Source: Pseudomonas guariconensis
GTDB lineage: Bacteria > Pseudomonadota > Gammaproteobacteria > Pseudomonadales > Pseudomonadaceae
Length of the DNA stretch: 64,000 nucleotides
NCBI RefSeq assembly: GCF_015680235.1
Contig: NZ_JADLJL010000017.1
Coordinates: 1 to 64,000 of the forward strand
Direction of reading: 5' to 3'
The stretch's first letter is position 1; each line of letters opens with the position of its first letter. Shown piece after piece: positions 51,220-59,431 of this stretch. Under the pieces are notes generated by a model. That model made no database searches. It saw only the letters and a list, made by a program, of their open reading frames with translations, and had not been told where the DNA came from. A program made the position numbers and the translations under genes.

Positions 51220-52209
51220 CTACACGCGCTCGCCGCACAGGTCCAGGGCAAACCAGTGCTCCGCCGCCTGCACATCGAGCCCGGCGCCCAGCAGCGCGAA
51301 CAGCTTGCCCAGCGCCGCCTCGCGGGTCATCCCGCCGCCGCTGACCAGGCCGGTATCACGCAACCGGCTACCTGCGGCATAGGTATCGAACACCACCGAG
51401 CCCTCCGGGCACTGGCTGATCGCGACGATCATCACACCGCCCTGGCGGGCATCGTGCAAGGCGTCGAGCAGGGCCTGGTCATCGGACGGGCCGGTGCCGC
51501 TGCCATAGCATTCGAGCACCAAGCCCTGGATGCCCGTTGCGAGCAAAGCCTGGACGAAACCGGCCTGCAGGCCGGGCACTACCGGCAATACCGCAAGCCT
51601 CACCGGTTCGCGACGCTGCCGGTAATCGAGTGCTGGGGGAATCGCCGCGGCTCGCTCGCCCTCGCGATGGCGGGGCAGGGCCGCGAAGGCATCGAATGCC
51701 TCGCTACGCAGCTTCGAGGCACGGCAGCCATGCAACAACTGCCCGTGGAAATACAGCTGTACCCCACTTTCCAAACCTCGTTCCAATAGCCGCAGGGCGC
51801 CGAGCAGGTTATCCCAGGCATCGCTGTCGGGTGCACCGGCGGGCAGCATGGAACCGGTCAGCAACACCGGCACCGGCAGGCCCAGCAGCAGGAACGACAA
51901 CGCCGCCGCGCTGTAGGCCAGGGTGTCGGTGCCGTGCAGCACCAGCACACCGTCATGGCCATCGCGCTCCACCGCCTCGACGATGGCATCGCGCATGGCC
52001 AGCCAGTTGGCCTGCTGCATGTTGGCGCTGTCGATCAGCGGGTCGAGCTCACGCAGCGACCAGGTCAGGCCTGGTGCGTCGGCCTGCGAGGCCAGATAGT
52101 CGCGCATCCGCGCCTCGAAGCCGCTGGCCGGGGCCAGGCCTTCTGGGGTTTGCAGCATGCCGATGGTGCCACCGGTATAGAGGACGAGAAGATTCTTGAC
52201 TGCACGCAT
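51220..52209 (-). CDS. ansA: Type I (cytoplasmic) asparaginase
   Basis: Hydrolyses L-asparagine to aspartate and ammonia. The 329-residue protein has no signal peptide and has both threonine motifs of the family, LYTGGTIG near the start and VLHGTDTLAYSA in the first third, and the LLTGSMLPAGAPDSDAWDN loop. It faces selC and follows the symporter gene by 69 bases with a hairpin between. Confidence 0.88.
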   Translation of the reverse strand: MRAVKNLLVLYTGGTIGMLQTPEGLAPASGFEARMRDYLASQADAPGLTWSLRELDPLIDSANMQQANWLAMRDAIVEAVERDGHDGVLVLHGTDTLAYSAAALSFLLLGLPVPVLLTGSMLPAGAPDSDAWDNLLGALRLLERGLESGVQLYFHGQLLHGCRASKLRSEAFDAFAALPRHREGERAAAIPPALDYRQRREPVRLAVLPVVPGLQAGFVQALLATGIQGLVLECYGSGTGPSDDQALLDALHDARQGGVMIVAISQCPEGSVVFDTYAAGSRLRDTGLVSGGGMTREAALGKLFALLGAGLDVQAAEHWFALDLCGERV

Positions 52210-52241
52210 GGAAAGCTTCCGTAGCGATGAGCGGAGAAGAG

Positions 52242-52263
52242 AGCCGCCCCGGATGGGGCGGCT
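52242..52263 (-). terminator. Hairpin between the symporter gene and ansA
   Basis: AGCCGCCCC (52242-52250) and GGGGCGGCT (52255-52263) around GGAT. It follows the symporter stop on the minus strand. The tail is T-poor (CTCTTCT), so partial termination is possible. Confidence 0.55.
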
Positions 52264-52278
52264 GGGCAGGGGAGGATA

Positions 52279-53721
52279 TCAGCGCTGCGGTTGAGCCTGG
52301 GCGGCGGCTTTGTCAGCGGCTGTGTCAGCTTGTGGGTTGGCTGGCCAGGCGTTGCGGTCCAGGTCCAGGTCGGCGAACTTGCTGGAATCGAATACCGGCT
52401 GCTCGATGCCTGCGCGGCGTTGGTCGTCGTAGTCGCGCATCACCCGCAGGCCGGTCTTGAACAGCAGGGCCAGAGCGATCAGGTTGACGAACGCCAGGCA
52501 GGTCATGGTGATGTCGGCGAAGGCGAACACGGTGGACAGGTTCTGCACCGAACCCCAGATCACCAGCGCCAGTACCAGGCCACGGAAGATCATCAGCACG
52601 ACGCGGTTGCGGCTGAGGAATTGCAGGCTGTTCTCGCCCAGGTAGTAGTTGTAGAGGATGCAGGTGAAGACGAACAGCGACAGCGCGACGCTGACGAACA
52701 GGCGGCCCCAGTCACCGACCACGGCGGCCAGCGAGTTCTGGGTCAGGACGATGCCATCACCTTCGAAGCCTGGGGTGTAGAAGCCCGACAGCAGGATCAA
52801 CAGCGCGGTGCAGGTGCAGATCACGAAGGTGTCGAGGAACACGCTGAAGGCCTGGACCACGCCCTGGGCGCCGGGGTGCTTCACGGCGGCTACGGCGGCG
52901 ACGTTCGGCGCGCTGCCCAGGCCCGCTTCGTTGGCGAACACGCCACGCTTCACGCCCATGACGATGGCGCTGCCGAGCAGGCCGCCGAACGCCGGGTCGA
53001 GGCCGAAGGCGCTCTTGAAGATGGTTTCCAGCATGGCCGGCACGTGTTCGATCTGGGTGCCGATCACATACAGGGTCACACCGATGTAGGCCAGGGTCTT
53101 GACCGGTACCAGCAGGTCGGACACCGCAGCGATGCGCTTGATGCCGCCGATGAAGGTGATGGCCAGCAGTGCGGCGAGGACGATACCGGTGGTGCCCGGA
53201 TCGAAGCCGAAGGCGTTCTGCAGCGAGTGAGTCATGGTGTACGACTGCACGCCGATGAAGGCGAAGCCGTAGGTGACCAGCAGCAGGATCGAGAACACGA
53301 TCGCCATGCTTTTCAGCTTCAGGCCGTGCAGGATGTAGTAAGCCGGGCCGCCGCGGTACAGGCCGTCGCCGTCGGCGCGCTTGTAGACCTGGGCCAAGGT
53401 GCATTCGAAGAAGCTGCTGGCCATACCGACCAGTGCGGTGACCCACATCCAGAACACGGCGCCTGGGCCACCGAGGGTCACGGCGATGCCGACCCCTGCG
53501 ATATTACCGGCACCGACACGGCCGGCCAGGCTCAGCATCAGGGCCTGGAAAGAGCTCAGTTGGCCTGCCTGGCCGCGAAGGGATTCCTTGAAGACACCGA
53601 ACATGTGGCCGAAATGACGGAATTGGACGAAGCGAGAGCGGATGGTGAAGTAACCGCCGAGTCCGACGATCAGCACGATGAGAAGTTTCCCCGAAAGGAA
53701 ATCGTTGAGTGCTTCGAGCAT
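52279..53721 (-). CDS. Sodium:alanine symporter family protein (AGCS)
   Basis: A 480-residue inner-membrane carrier that takes up alanine or glycine with sodium. It has about 10-11 membrane segments and the family stretch GAGNIAGVGIAVTLGGPGAVFWMW. The ATG at 53721 (MLEALNDFLSGK) is chosen; an upstream in-frame ATG at 53790 would add a leader of non-family sequence. It is divergent from the HTH regulator at 53900, which may control it. Confidence 0.9.
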   Translation of the reverse strand: MLEALNDFLSGKLLIVLIVGLGGYFTIRSRFVQFRHFGHMFGVFKESLRGQAGQLSSFQALMLSLAGRVGAGNIAGVGIAVTLGGPGAVFWMWVTALVGMASSFFECTLAQVYKRADGDGLYRGGPAYYILHGLKLKSMAIVFSILLLVTYGFAFIGVQSYTMTHSLQNAFGFDPGTTGIVLAALLAITFIGGIKRIAAVSDLLVPVKTLAYIGVTLYVIGTQIEHVPAMLETIFKSAFGLDPAFGGLLGSAIVMGVKRGVFANEAGLGSAPNVAAVAAVKHPGAQGVVQAFSVFLDTFVICTCTALLILLSGFYTPGFEGDGIVLTQNSLAAVVGDWGRLFVSVALSLFVFTCILYNYYLGENSLQFLSRNRVVLMIFRGLVLALVIWGSVQNLSTVFAFADITMTCLAFVNLIALALLFKTGLRVMRDYDDQRRAGIEQPVFDSSKFADLDLDRNAWPANPQADTAADKAAAQAQPQR

Positions 53722-53847
53722 TGGGAATGACCTCGATTCTTGTTCTTCGCGTGGAAAGACCAGCGGGCGGCAGAGACGCACCGCTTTCATTGGCGCGCAT
53801 GGTTGGCCATGACAACTATGGTTACAATTTCGCGGGTTGCTCTGACT

Positions 53848-53885
53848 TGATGCGACTTGATGCTAACATTGCATCACTCGCATCA
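53848..53885. promoter_or_regulatory. Four-site symmetric operator TGATGC/GCATCA
   Basis: TGATGC at 53848-53853 and 53858-53863 is mirrored by GCATCA at 53871-53876 and 53880-53885. The spacing is 10 and 9 bases, so it forms two nested palindromes sharing a centre. It lies just upstream of the HTH regulator gene and about 130 bases from the symporter gene. It is likely the regulator's own binding site. Confidence 0.65.
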
Positions 53886-53899
53886 TCTGGACCCTGCTC

Positions 53900-54712
53900 A
53901 TGGGCGATCATTTCGCTATCAACCTCAAACTGGCCTGCAGCCATTACCGCTCTATTTCAGAGGTTTGCCGGCAGCTGTCGATCAACCGCGCTCAGTTCAA
54001 CAAGTACCTGAGCGGCCAGAGCCGTCCGACGGCCTACAACCTCAAGCGCATCGGTGACTTCTTCGGCGTGGAGGACTACGAGCTGGGCCTGCCGCCGGAA
54101 CAGTTCGCCCGCCTGATTGGCGCCCGCACCCTGTCTGCCCAGGCCGAGCAGCAGAACGACCCGATCAGCGAACTGTTCAAGCCGCTGCACGCGCAGGCCG
54201 GCAACTTGTCACGTTACTGTGGCTATTACTTCGAGTATTCCAACTGCATGTCGGTACCCGGCTCGATCCTCGTATCGCTGGTGCACCTGTGGGAGGAACG
54301 CGGCAGTTTCCTGTTCGAACGCCTTGAACGCCAAGAGCGCTCCACTGCAACCGATCCGCACGCCGAAGTACGGTGTCGCTACCTCGGTGCGGCGTTCCAG
54401 TTGCAGGACAGGGTATTTCTCATCGACTACGAGTCGCTGACATTCAACGAGATGAGCCAGACCATTCTCATCCCGAGCTTCAAGAGCCGCATCACCCGCC
54501 TCAATGGCCTGAAGAATGGCGTCTCCAGTGGTGACCGCCGCAACCCGGCCTGCACCCGCGTGGTCTGGGAATACCTGGGCGAAGAGGTCAACCGCATCAA
54601 CGCCTACCGCCAGGTCAAGCTGTACCGCCCGGACGACCCGCGCATCGATGATGACGTGCGTGAACGCCTGAGCGTCGGGCCGCTCAAGAATGGGTTGTTT
54701 GAAATCGAGTGA
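53900..54712 (+). CDS. HTH (XRE-like) transcriptional regulator
   Basis: A 270-residue protein. Residues about 10-55 form a Cro/C1-like helix-turn-helix with SEVCRQLSINRAQFNKYLSG, where the recognition helix is expected. The remaining 200 residues have no domain I recognise and may sense a ligand or form oligomers. It diverges from the sodium:alanine symporter across a 178-base gap carrying a four-part operator, so autoregulation and control of the symporter are plausible. The effector is unknown. Confidence 0.8.
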   Translation: MGDHFAINLKLACSHYRSISEVCRQLSINRAQFNKYLSGQSRPTAYNLKRIGDFFGVEDYELGLPPEQFARLIGARTLSAQAEQQNDPISELFKPLHAQAGNLSRYCGYYFEYSNCMSVPGSILVSLVHLWEERGSFLFERLERQERSTATDPHAEVRCRYLGAAFQLQDRVFLIDYESLTFNEMSQTILIPSFKSRITRLNGLKNGVSSGDRRNPACTRVVWEYLGEEVNRINAYRQVKLYRPDDPRIDDDVRERLSVGPLKNGLFEIE

Positions 54713-54755
54713 GCCTGCTGTCGAGTGTTCATTTAATTTACTCGATATTTCCTAC

Positions 54756-54785
54756 GGCTATATAGGAAGTTTCTGGCTATATAGG
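54756..54785 (+). repeat. Short direct repeat GGCTATATAGG
   Basis: Eleven bases are repeated at 54756-54766 and 54775-54785, 19 apart, in the AT-rich gap between the HTH gene and the HIT gene. Each contains the palindrome CTATATAG. It may be a binding site or the edge of acquired DNA. Confidence 0.5.
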
Positions 54786-54866
54786 TTGTTGATCATGTTC
54801 GCGGCGTTGTTAATAATACGTATTGGCTGATTTCTAGATGTCATTCGGAAAATACGGAGTGAATAA

Positions 54867-55328
54867 GTGTGTGTGTTCTGTGAAATAGTCGCAGGGCGCG
54901 TCCAAAGTCATATCGTATGGCAGGACGAAAACTACATGGCCTTTCTTTCCATTTACCCCAATACGCCTGGTGTAACGGTCGTGATACCCAAGGCTCATCA
55001 TTCAAGCTACCTCTTCGAGCAGGACGACGTTGTAATCGCGGGCCTGCTCGCGGCAACGAAGAAGGTCGCGAAACTATTGGTCGAAGGCCTGGAGGGGGTC
55101 GGGCGTACAGCGCTGGTGTTCGAGGGGTATGGCGTCGATCACCTTCACGCAAAGCTGTATCCCATGCATGGAACTGGTGAAGACAGCGCCTTCCGGAAGA
55201 TCGCCTCTGTTGTCGAAACGTACTTTGATCGCTACCTGGGCTATGTCTCTTCCCATGATGGGCCACGAGCGGATGATCTGCAGCTAGCTGAAATGGCGCA
55301 GCGGCTACGTCACCCTTTGGACACCTAG
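54867..55328 (+). CDS. HIT-family protein with HxHxK motif
   Basis: A 153-residue protein with the Hint-like start CVFCEI (Cys2, Cys5, a zinc pair) and the histidine-triad region DHLHAKLYPMHG. The triad reads His92-x-His94-x-Lys96: the central, nucleophilic histidine of the family is kept, but the third histidine is lysine. HIT proteins hydrolyse or transfer nucleoside monophosphates; with the altered triad the reaction is uncertain. It starts with GTG at 54867 behind GGAG at 54856-54859. It is convergent with the exporter and oxygenase genes and shares their lower GC. Confidence 0.78.
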   Translation: MCVFCEIVAGRVQSHIVWQDENYMAFLSIYPNTPGVTVVIPKAHHSSYLFEQDDVVIAGLLAATKKVAKLLVEGLEGVGRTALVFEGYGVDHLHAKLYPMHGTGEDSAFRKIASVVETYFDRYLGYVSSHDGPRADDLQLAEMAQRLRHPLDT

Positions 55329-55419
55329 CTAGTGTGGTGTCACTACCTCGGTGTCGCGCTCCTGTTGCAGTGAATACGAGTCGCGGATGTGCAACGAGAC
55401 AAGCCTGACCATCCTCCCT

Positions 55420-56205
55420 TCACAGTTGCCTTATCCAATCGCCGATCGGGTTGCCGTCGCTGAGCAAAAGTTTCAATGCCATGAGGCAACATACGCAGAT
55501 CAGTAACGGTTTTATAAGTCGTGTGCCGAAATGGATGGCGCAACGGGCGCCGACTTGAGCGCCGATAGTGGCTGACAGCGCCATGGTCAATGCGAGTGGC
55601 CATAGGATGGCACCACTGATAATGAACACCGATAGCGCACCCACATTGCAAGAGGCATTGAGCAGCTTGCTGTTGCAAACTGCTTGAAGAACGCTTTGCC
55701 CTAATAGAAGCGTGAATGCGACCATCAGAAATGAGCCGGTTCCTGGCCCGAAGACACCATCATAGAAACCGATTAGCGGAACGATAGTCAGCGCAAAGCA
55801 AGTCAGCGATATTTTTGCGGTGCGTTGGCGTCCATCCAAACTCGGGCTGCTAGCGAAGTAGATCGCGACGACAATCAGCAGTACAGGAATGGATGCTTCA
55901 AGAACAGTCCTCTCCAGCAGACTGATTGATAGGGCGCCTATCATGCCACCCGCGAAGGACAGGACAGCCATCGGCAAACCCGTTCGCCAATCGATCATGC
56001 GTTTTATGGCAAATGCCCACGTGGCGGAAACGCTGGCGGAAGAGGCCTGGAATTTATTGGTAGCGATGGCTGCCAACGGGTCCAACCCGGCGATGAACAA
56101 GGCAGGTAGTGTCAGCAGGCCACCGCCGCCTGCGATGGCATCAAAGAAACCGGCTAGGAACGCAACTGTGGCCAATACAAAAAGTGCGCTTAATTCAAGT
56201 TCCAT
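55420..56205 (-). CDS. TSUP (TauE/SafE/YfcA-type) membrane transporter
   Basis: A 261-residue protein with about eight membrane segments. It has GFFDAIAGGGGLLTLPAL near the start and GFYDGVFGPGTGSF in the middle, the two repeated glycine-rich motifs of the family. Members export or import sulfite, sulfonates or organic acids. It begins 14 bases after the oxygenase stop with an AAGGA site, so the two form one operon. The substrate is unknown, but the partner suggests an oxidised small molecule. Confidence 0.85.
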   Translation of the reverse strand: MELELSALFVLATVAFLAGFFDAIAGGGGLLTLPALFIAGLDPLAAIATNKFQASSASVSATWAFAIKRMIDWRTGLPMAVLSFAGGMIGALSISLLERTVLEASIPVLLIVVAIYFASSPSLDGRQRTAKISLTCFALTIVPLIGFYDGVFGPGTGSFLMVAFTLLLGQSVLQAVCNSKLLNASCNVGALSVFIISGAILWPLALTMALSATIGAQVGARCAIHFGTRLIKPLLICVCCLMALKLLLSDGNPIGDWIRQL

Positions 56206-56219
56206 TAGAGTCCTTGCCT

Positions 56220-57263
56220 TCAGCCACGTACGATCAATGGGTCGTGCTGTATAACGAGAGGTCTGGAGTAAGGCGCGTAGCCGAAAAGTCGTACGAGCAG
56301 CCGTCCGTTGTCCTTTACTATTTCTCTTCCATGCAGGGCTCGGCTGTTATTTATCAAGAGTGCAGTTGCGGGAGTCAGCACGAACTTGTAAACATTGGCC
56401 GTCTCCAGTAGAGACTGAAACGTCTGCAGAGCACGTTTGGCCTCGAAGCTTGCACAGTTGGCCAGTGCAAAGCGGTAACTGCTATATCGTATGGTGAAGC
56501 CGCCATGCTTATCGAACTGAAGAATGGAGTTGGGGGCAGGCGTCTCGCTTTCATTTCTGACGAAACAGTCGCTTCTCGAAAAGGTAAAAGATTTCGAAGA
56601 CAAGGCCAGTGCTTCAAATCCTCCCAGCTTTGAAATCACATCGTGTAGGGGAATTACATGAGTAGGTTCGTCTTGCGGGTTCCATCGGGCAGTCAATATC
56701 AAAGCGCTTGGGGCGGGAGAGTGGCCGTCCGAGGAAATGGTTGAACAGTAATAAGGCGGTTCTGTATGGGGGCCTAGACAGACTCCAGCGTGGGAACTGA
56801 GCTCTGGTTTGTGCGCCTTCGGCTCTTGTGCAAGGCGTTGTTCCCCTCCACCTTTGAAATTACCGACCAATCGCATGTGTTTGCCTTGGTTGTCGATATC
56901 AAATGCGAAAGAGCGAAAGCGTACCAGGGCCAAGAGGATTTGATTACGCGATGCCAGATAAAGATTGATCGGATCGCTTTCCATTACCCTCATTCGAGGA
57001 AGTTGGTCCGGCGCCTGTCCTACCTTTGGCGTTAACATGCCTGCGAATTCAAGTGCCGCAATTCGGTTGTACAAAAAATCGTTCAGTGTTGTTTTTTGAT
57101 TTGGTCCGAAAGATCTATGGATTTTCCTGGCCCATTGGTTGGCCAATATCGCAACACCACTGGCGTCAGGCCCTCCACGTGCTGCAAGTACCTGGCTGGC
57201 GTGGTCAAGCCTATGAGCCTGTGCAAGGGTGAAGAGAAAGTGAGTGCTTCCTTTGTTGGGCAT
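56220..57263 (-). CDS. Putative Fe(II)/2-oxoglutarate-dependent oxygenase (TauD / clavaminate synthase-like)
   Basis: A 347-residue protein. The facial triad is suggested by HTE in CLGPHTEPPYY (about residue 165) and by the distal histidine in NNSRALHGREIV. The arginine in GRLLVRLFGY, 13 residues later, would bind 2-oxoglutarate. This spacing fits the TauD/TfdA and clavaminate synthase clan, which includes amino-acid hydroxylases of natural-product pathways. The ATG at 57263 has an AGAGGA site; an in-frame ATG at 57299 is the alternative. I do not recognise the substrate. Lower GC than the neighbours suggests transfer. Confidence 0.7.
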   Translation of the reverse strand: MPNKGSTHFLFTLAQAHRLDHASQVLAARGGPDASGVAILANQWARKIHRSFGPNQKTTLNDFLYNRIAALEFAGMLTPKVGQAPDQLPRMRVMESDPINLYLASRNQILLALVRFRSFAFDIDNQGKHMRLVGNFKGGGEQRLAQEPKAHKPELSSHAGVCLGPHTEPPYYCSTISSDGHSPAPSALILTARWNPQDEPTHVIPLHDVISKLGGFEALALSSKSFTFSRSDCFVRNESETPAPNSILQFDKHGGFTIRYSSYRFALANCASFEAKRALQTFQSLLETANVYKFVLTPATALLINNSRALHGREIVKDNGRLLVRLFGYAPYSRPLVIQHDPLIVRG

Positions 57264-57375
57264 TGGCTGGTGTCCTCTCGTCGAGTATGCAGTAGTCACT
57301 CGGGCTTTATTGTTCTTGAAGATATTCAGCCAAGTATTTTGATCTTTTGATGCAGGATCGAGCCTACCGCGCCAT

Positions 57376-57387
57376 AGGAAATTTCCT
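57376..57387. promoter_or_regulatory. Perfect palindrome AGGAAATTTCCT
   Basis: A 12-base perfect palindrome in the gap between the oxygenase operon and the RmlD-like gene, 113 bases upstream of the oxygenase start. It could be an operator of either gene. The rest of 57264-57505 shows nothing else I can name. Confidence 0.4.
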
Positions 57388-57505
57388 TAAGGGGCGTAGG
57401 AAATGAAGATTCAGATTGCAGCGCCTCCCCAGGGTTGGACTTCCCCGAGAGGAACCCGCAAAATGTCCGCCTCTTTCCCTCAACCTGTCCGGACCTGCTG
57501 ACTCT

Positions 57506-58390
57506 ATGCGTATGCGCCTGATGCTGTTGGGTGGTGGCAATGCCCTCGGGCAAGCGCTGATTCGTCTCGGAGCCGAAGAGGACATCGGGTTCCTGGCGCC
57601 ACGCCCGCCGGAGAATGGCTGGGCGCCGGCCAGTCTCACGCAATTGCTCGATGACCACCGCCCCGATGTGGTGATCAACCTGGCCTATTATTTCGACTGG
57701 TTCCAGGCCGAGTCGGTCAGCGAGCAGCGCCTGGCGCTGCAAGAGCGGGCCGTGGAGCGTCTGGCCGAACTGTGTCAGCACCACCAGATCATCCTCGTGC
57801 AACCTTCCAGCTACCGGGTATTCGACGGCTCGCGGGCCACGGCCTACAGCGAGAAGGACGAGCCGGTGCCGCTGGGGCTGCGCGGCCAGGCGTTGTGGCG
57901 TATCGAGCAGAGCGTGCGGGCGGCGTGCCCGCAGCATGTGCTGCTGCGTTTTGGCTGGGTGCTGGACGAGAGCATCGATGGCGCGCTCGGGCGTTTCCTC
58001 ACTCGCGCCGAGCAGCCCCAGGAGCTGCTGCTGGCGGATGATCGTCGGGGCAATCCGACGCCGGTGGACGACGCGGCACGGGTGATCCTTTCGGTGCTCA
58101 AGCAGCTCGATTGCGACGCCCCGCTGTGGGGTACCTACCACTACGCCGGCAATGAAGCGACCACGCCGCTGGCGTTGGGCCAGGCAATCCTGACCGAGGC
58201 GGCGCAGTGGCAGAAGCTGGCCGTACAGGCACCCACGCCCCAGGCTCACGCCGCACGCCCCGATGCCGCCGAGGAGCCGCAGAACGCTGTGCTGGCTTGC
58301 AAGAAAATTCTTCACACCTTCGGTATCAAGCCCCGCGCCTGGCGCGCCGGCTTGCCGCCCCTACTGGACCGATTCTACCGAAATGGCTGA
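57506..58390 (+). CDS. RmlD-like sugar-nucleotide binding protein, active site degenerate
   Basis: A 294-residue short-chain dehydrogenase-like protein. It resembles dTDP-4-dehydrorhamnose reductases in the VINLAYYFDWFQAE and PSSYRVFDG regions. The nucleotide loop reads GGGNALG instead of GxxGxxG, and the YxxxK pair expected near GLRGQALWRIEQ is not there. It may bind a sugar nucleotide without catalysing reduction. The start MRMRLMLLGG at 57506 is preferred over a longer frame from 57416. It overlaps the next gene by 8 bases, so they work together. Confidence 0.75.
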   Translation: MRMRLMLLGGGNALGQALIRLGAEEDIGFLAPRPPENGWAPASLTQLLDDHRPDVVINLAYYFDWFQAESVSEQRLALQERAVERLAELCQHHQIILVQPSSYRVFDGSRATAYSEKDEPVPLGLRGQALWRIEQSVRAACPQHVLLRFGWVLDESIDGALGRFLTRAEQPQELLLADDRRGNPTPVDDAARVILSVLKQLDCDAPLWGTYHYAGNEATTPLALGQAILTEAAQWQKLAVQAPTPQAHAARPDAAEEPQNAVLACKKILHTFGIKPRAWRAGLPPLLDRFYRNG

Positions 58391-59315
58391 TGCCCCCATC
58401 CTGATCACCGGCGGTGCCGGCTTCATTGGCTCCCACCTGTGCGATGCGTTGCTGGACAAAGGCTATGCCGTGCGGGTCCTCGACGACCTCTCTACCGGCA
58501 AGCGCGCCAACCTGCGGCTCGACCATCCGGGCCTGGAACTGATCGAAGGCGATGTCGCCGATGCTGCCTTGGTCAACCGTGCCGTTGCAGGTTGCCGCGC
58601 CGTGGTCCACCTGGCTGCAGTGGCCTCGGTGCAAGCCTCGGTCGAAGACCCGGTGCGTACCCACCAGAGCAACTTCATCGGCACCCTCAATGTCTGCGAG
58701 GCCATGCGCCTGCATGGCGTGCGCCGTGTGCTGTTCGCCTCCAGCGCGGCGGTGTACGGCAACAATGGCGAAGGGCAGTCGATCGCCGAGGACACCCCCA
58801 AGGCACCACTGACCCCCTACGCGGTGGACAAGCTGGCCAGCGAGCAGTACCTGGACTTCTATAGTCGCCAGCATGGGCTGGAGCCGGTGGTGTTCCGCTT
58901 CTTCAATATCTTCGGGCCGCGCCAAGACCCGTCCTCGCCCTATTCGGGGGTGATCAGCATCTTCTGCGAGCGTGCCGCCCAAGGCCAGCCGATCACCGTA
59001 TTTGGTGACGGCGAGCAGACCCGCGACTTCCTGTACGTAGGCGATCTGGTCAAGGTGATGGTCCAGGCGCTGGAGCTGGCGCAGGTGGAGGAGGGGGCGG
59101 TGAACATCGGGTTGAACCAGGCCACGTCCTTGAACCAGTTGCTAGCGGCTCTGGAAAAGGTCATCGGTGGCTTGCCGCCGATCAGCCATGGTCCTGCGCG
59201 CTCGGGCGATATCCGCCATTCCCGGGCGGACAACACGCGTTTGCTGGCGCGGTTCGAATTCCCGCGGCCCACTTCGATGGTCGAAGGCTTGGCGAAGTTG
59301 TTGGGCAAAGCTTGA
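58383..59315 (+). CDS. NAD-dependent epimerase/dehydratase (UDP-glucose 4-epimerase-like)
   Basis: A 310-residue extended SDR. TGGAGFIGSH at 9-18 binds NAD, and YAVDK (about residues 142-146) provides the catalytic tyrosine and lysine. FFNIFGPRQDPSSPYSGVI is typical of the GalE/WbpP group. The substrate is probably a UDP-hexose or N-acetylhexosamine for surface polysaccharide, but no glycosyltransferase lies in this window. The ATG at 58383 overlaps the end of the RmlD-like gene. Confidence 0.88.
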   Translation: MADAPILITGGAGFIGSHLCDALLDKGYAVRVLDDLSTGKRANLRLDHPGLELIEGDVADAALVNRAVAGCRAVVHLAAVASVQASVEDPVRTHQSNFIGTLNVCEAMRLHGVRRVLFASSAAVYGNNGEGQSIAEDTPKAPLTPYAVDKLASEQYLDFYSRQHGLEPVVFRFFNIFGPRQDPSSPYSGVISIFCERAAQGQPITVFGDGEQTRDFLYVGDLVKVMVQALELAQVEEGAVNIGLNQATSLNQLLAALEKVIGGLPPISHGPARSGDIRHSRADNTRLLARFEFPRPTSMVEGLAKLLGKA

Positions 59316-59398
59316 TCGTTGTCGCAGAGCGCGTGATCTGAACCTGCTCTGCTCCTACAGGAATCGTGTAGGCCGGCGAGTTCGGAGCAAGAAAGGCT

Positions 59399-59422
59399 GG
59401 ATGGCGACCGCGGCCGCCATCC
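59399..59422 (-). terminator. Terminator after ompW
   Basis: GGATGGCG (59399-59406) pairs with CGCCATCC (59415-59422). On the minus strand CTTTCTT follows a few bases later. It may also stop the converging epimerase transcript. The rest of 59316-59398 holds a partial REP-like piece (GCTCCTACAGG at 59351-59361). Confidence 0.6.
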
Positions 59423-59431
59423 GGAATGGCA

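Noticed and set aside
52291..53730. Plus-strand reading frame of 479 codons opposite the symporter
   Set aside because: Low-complexity Gln/Glu/Val composition, mirror of a membrane protein gene that has family motifs.
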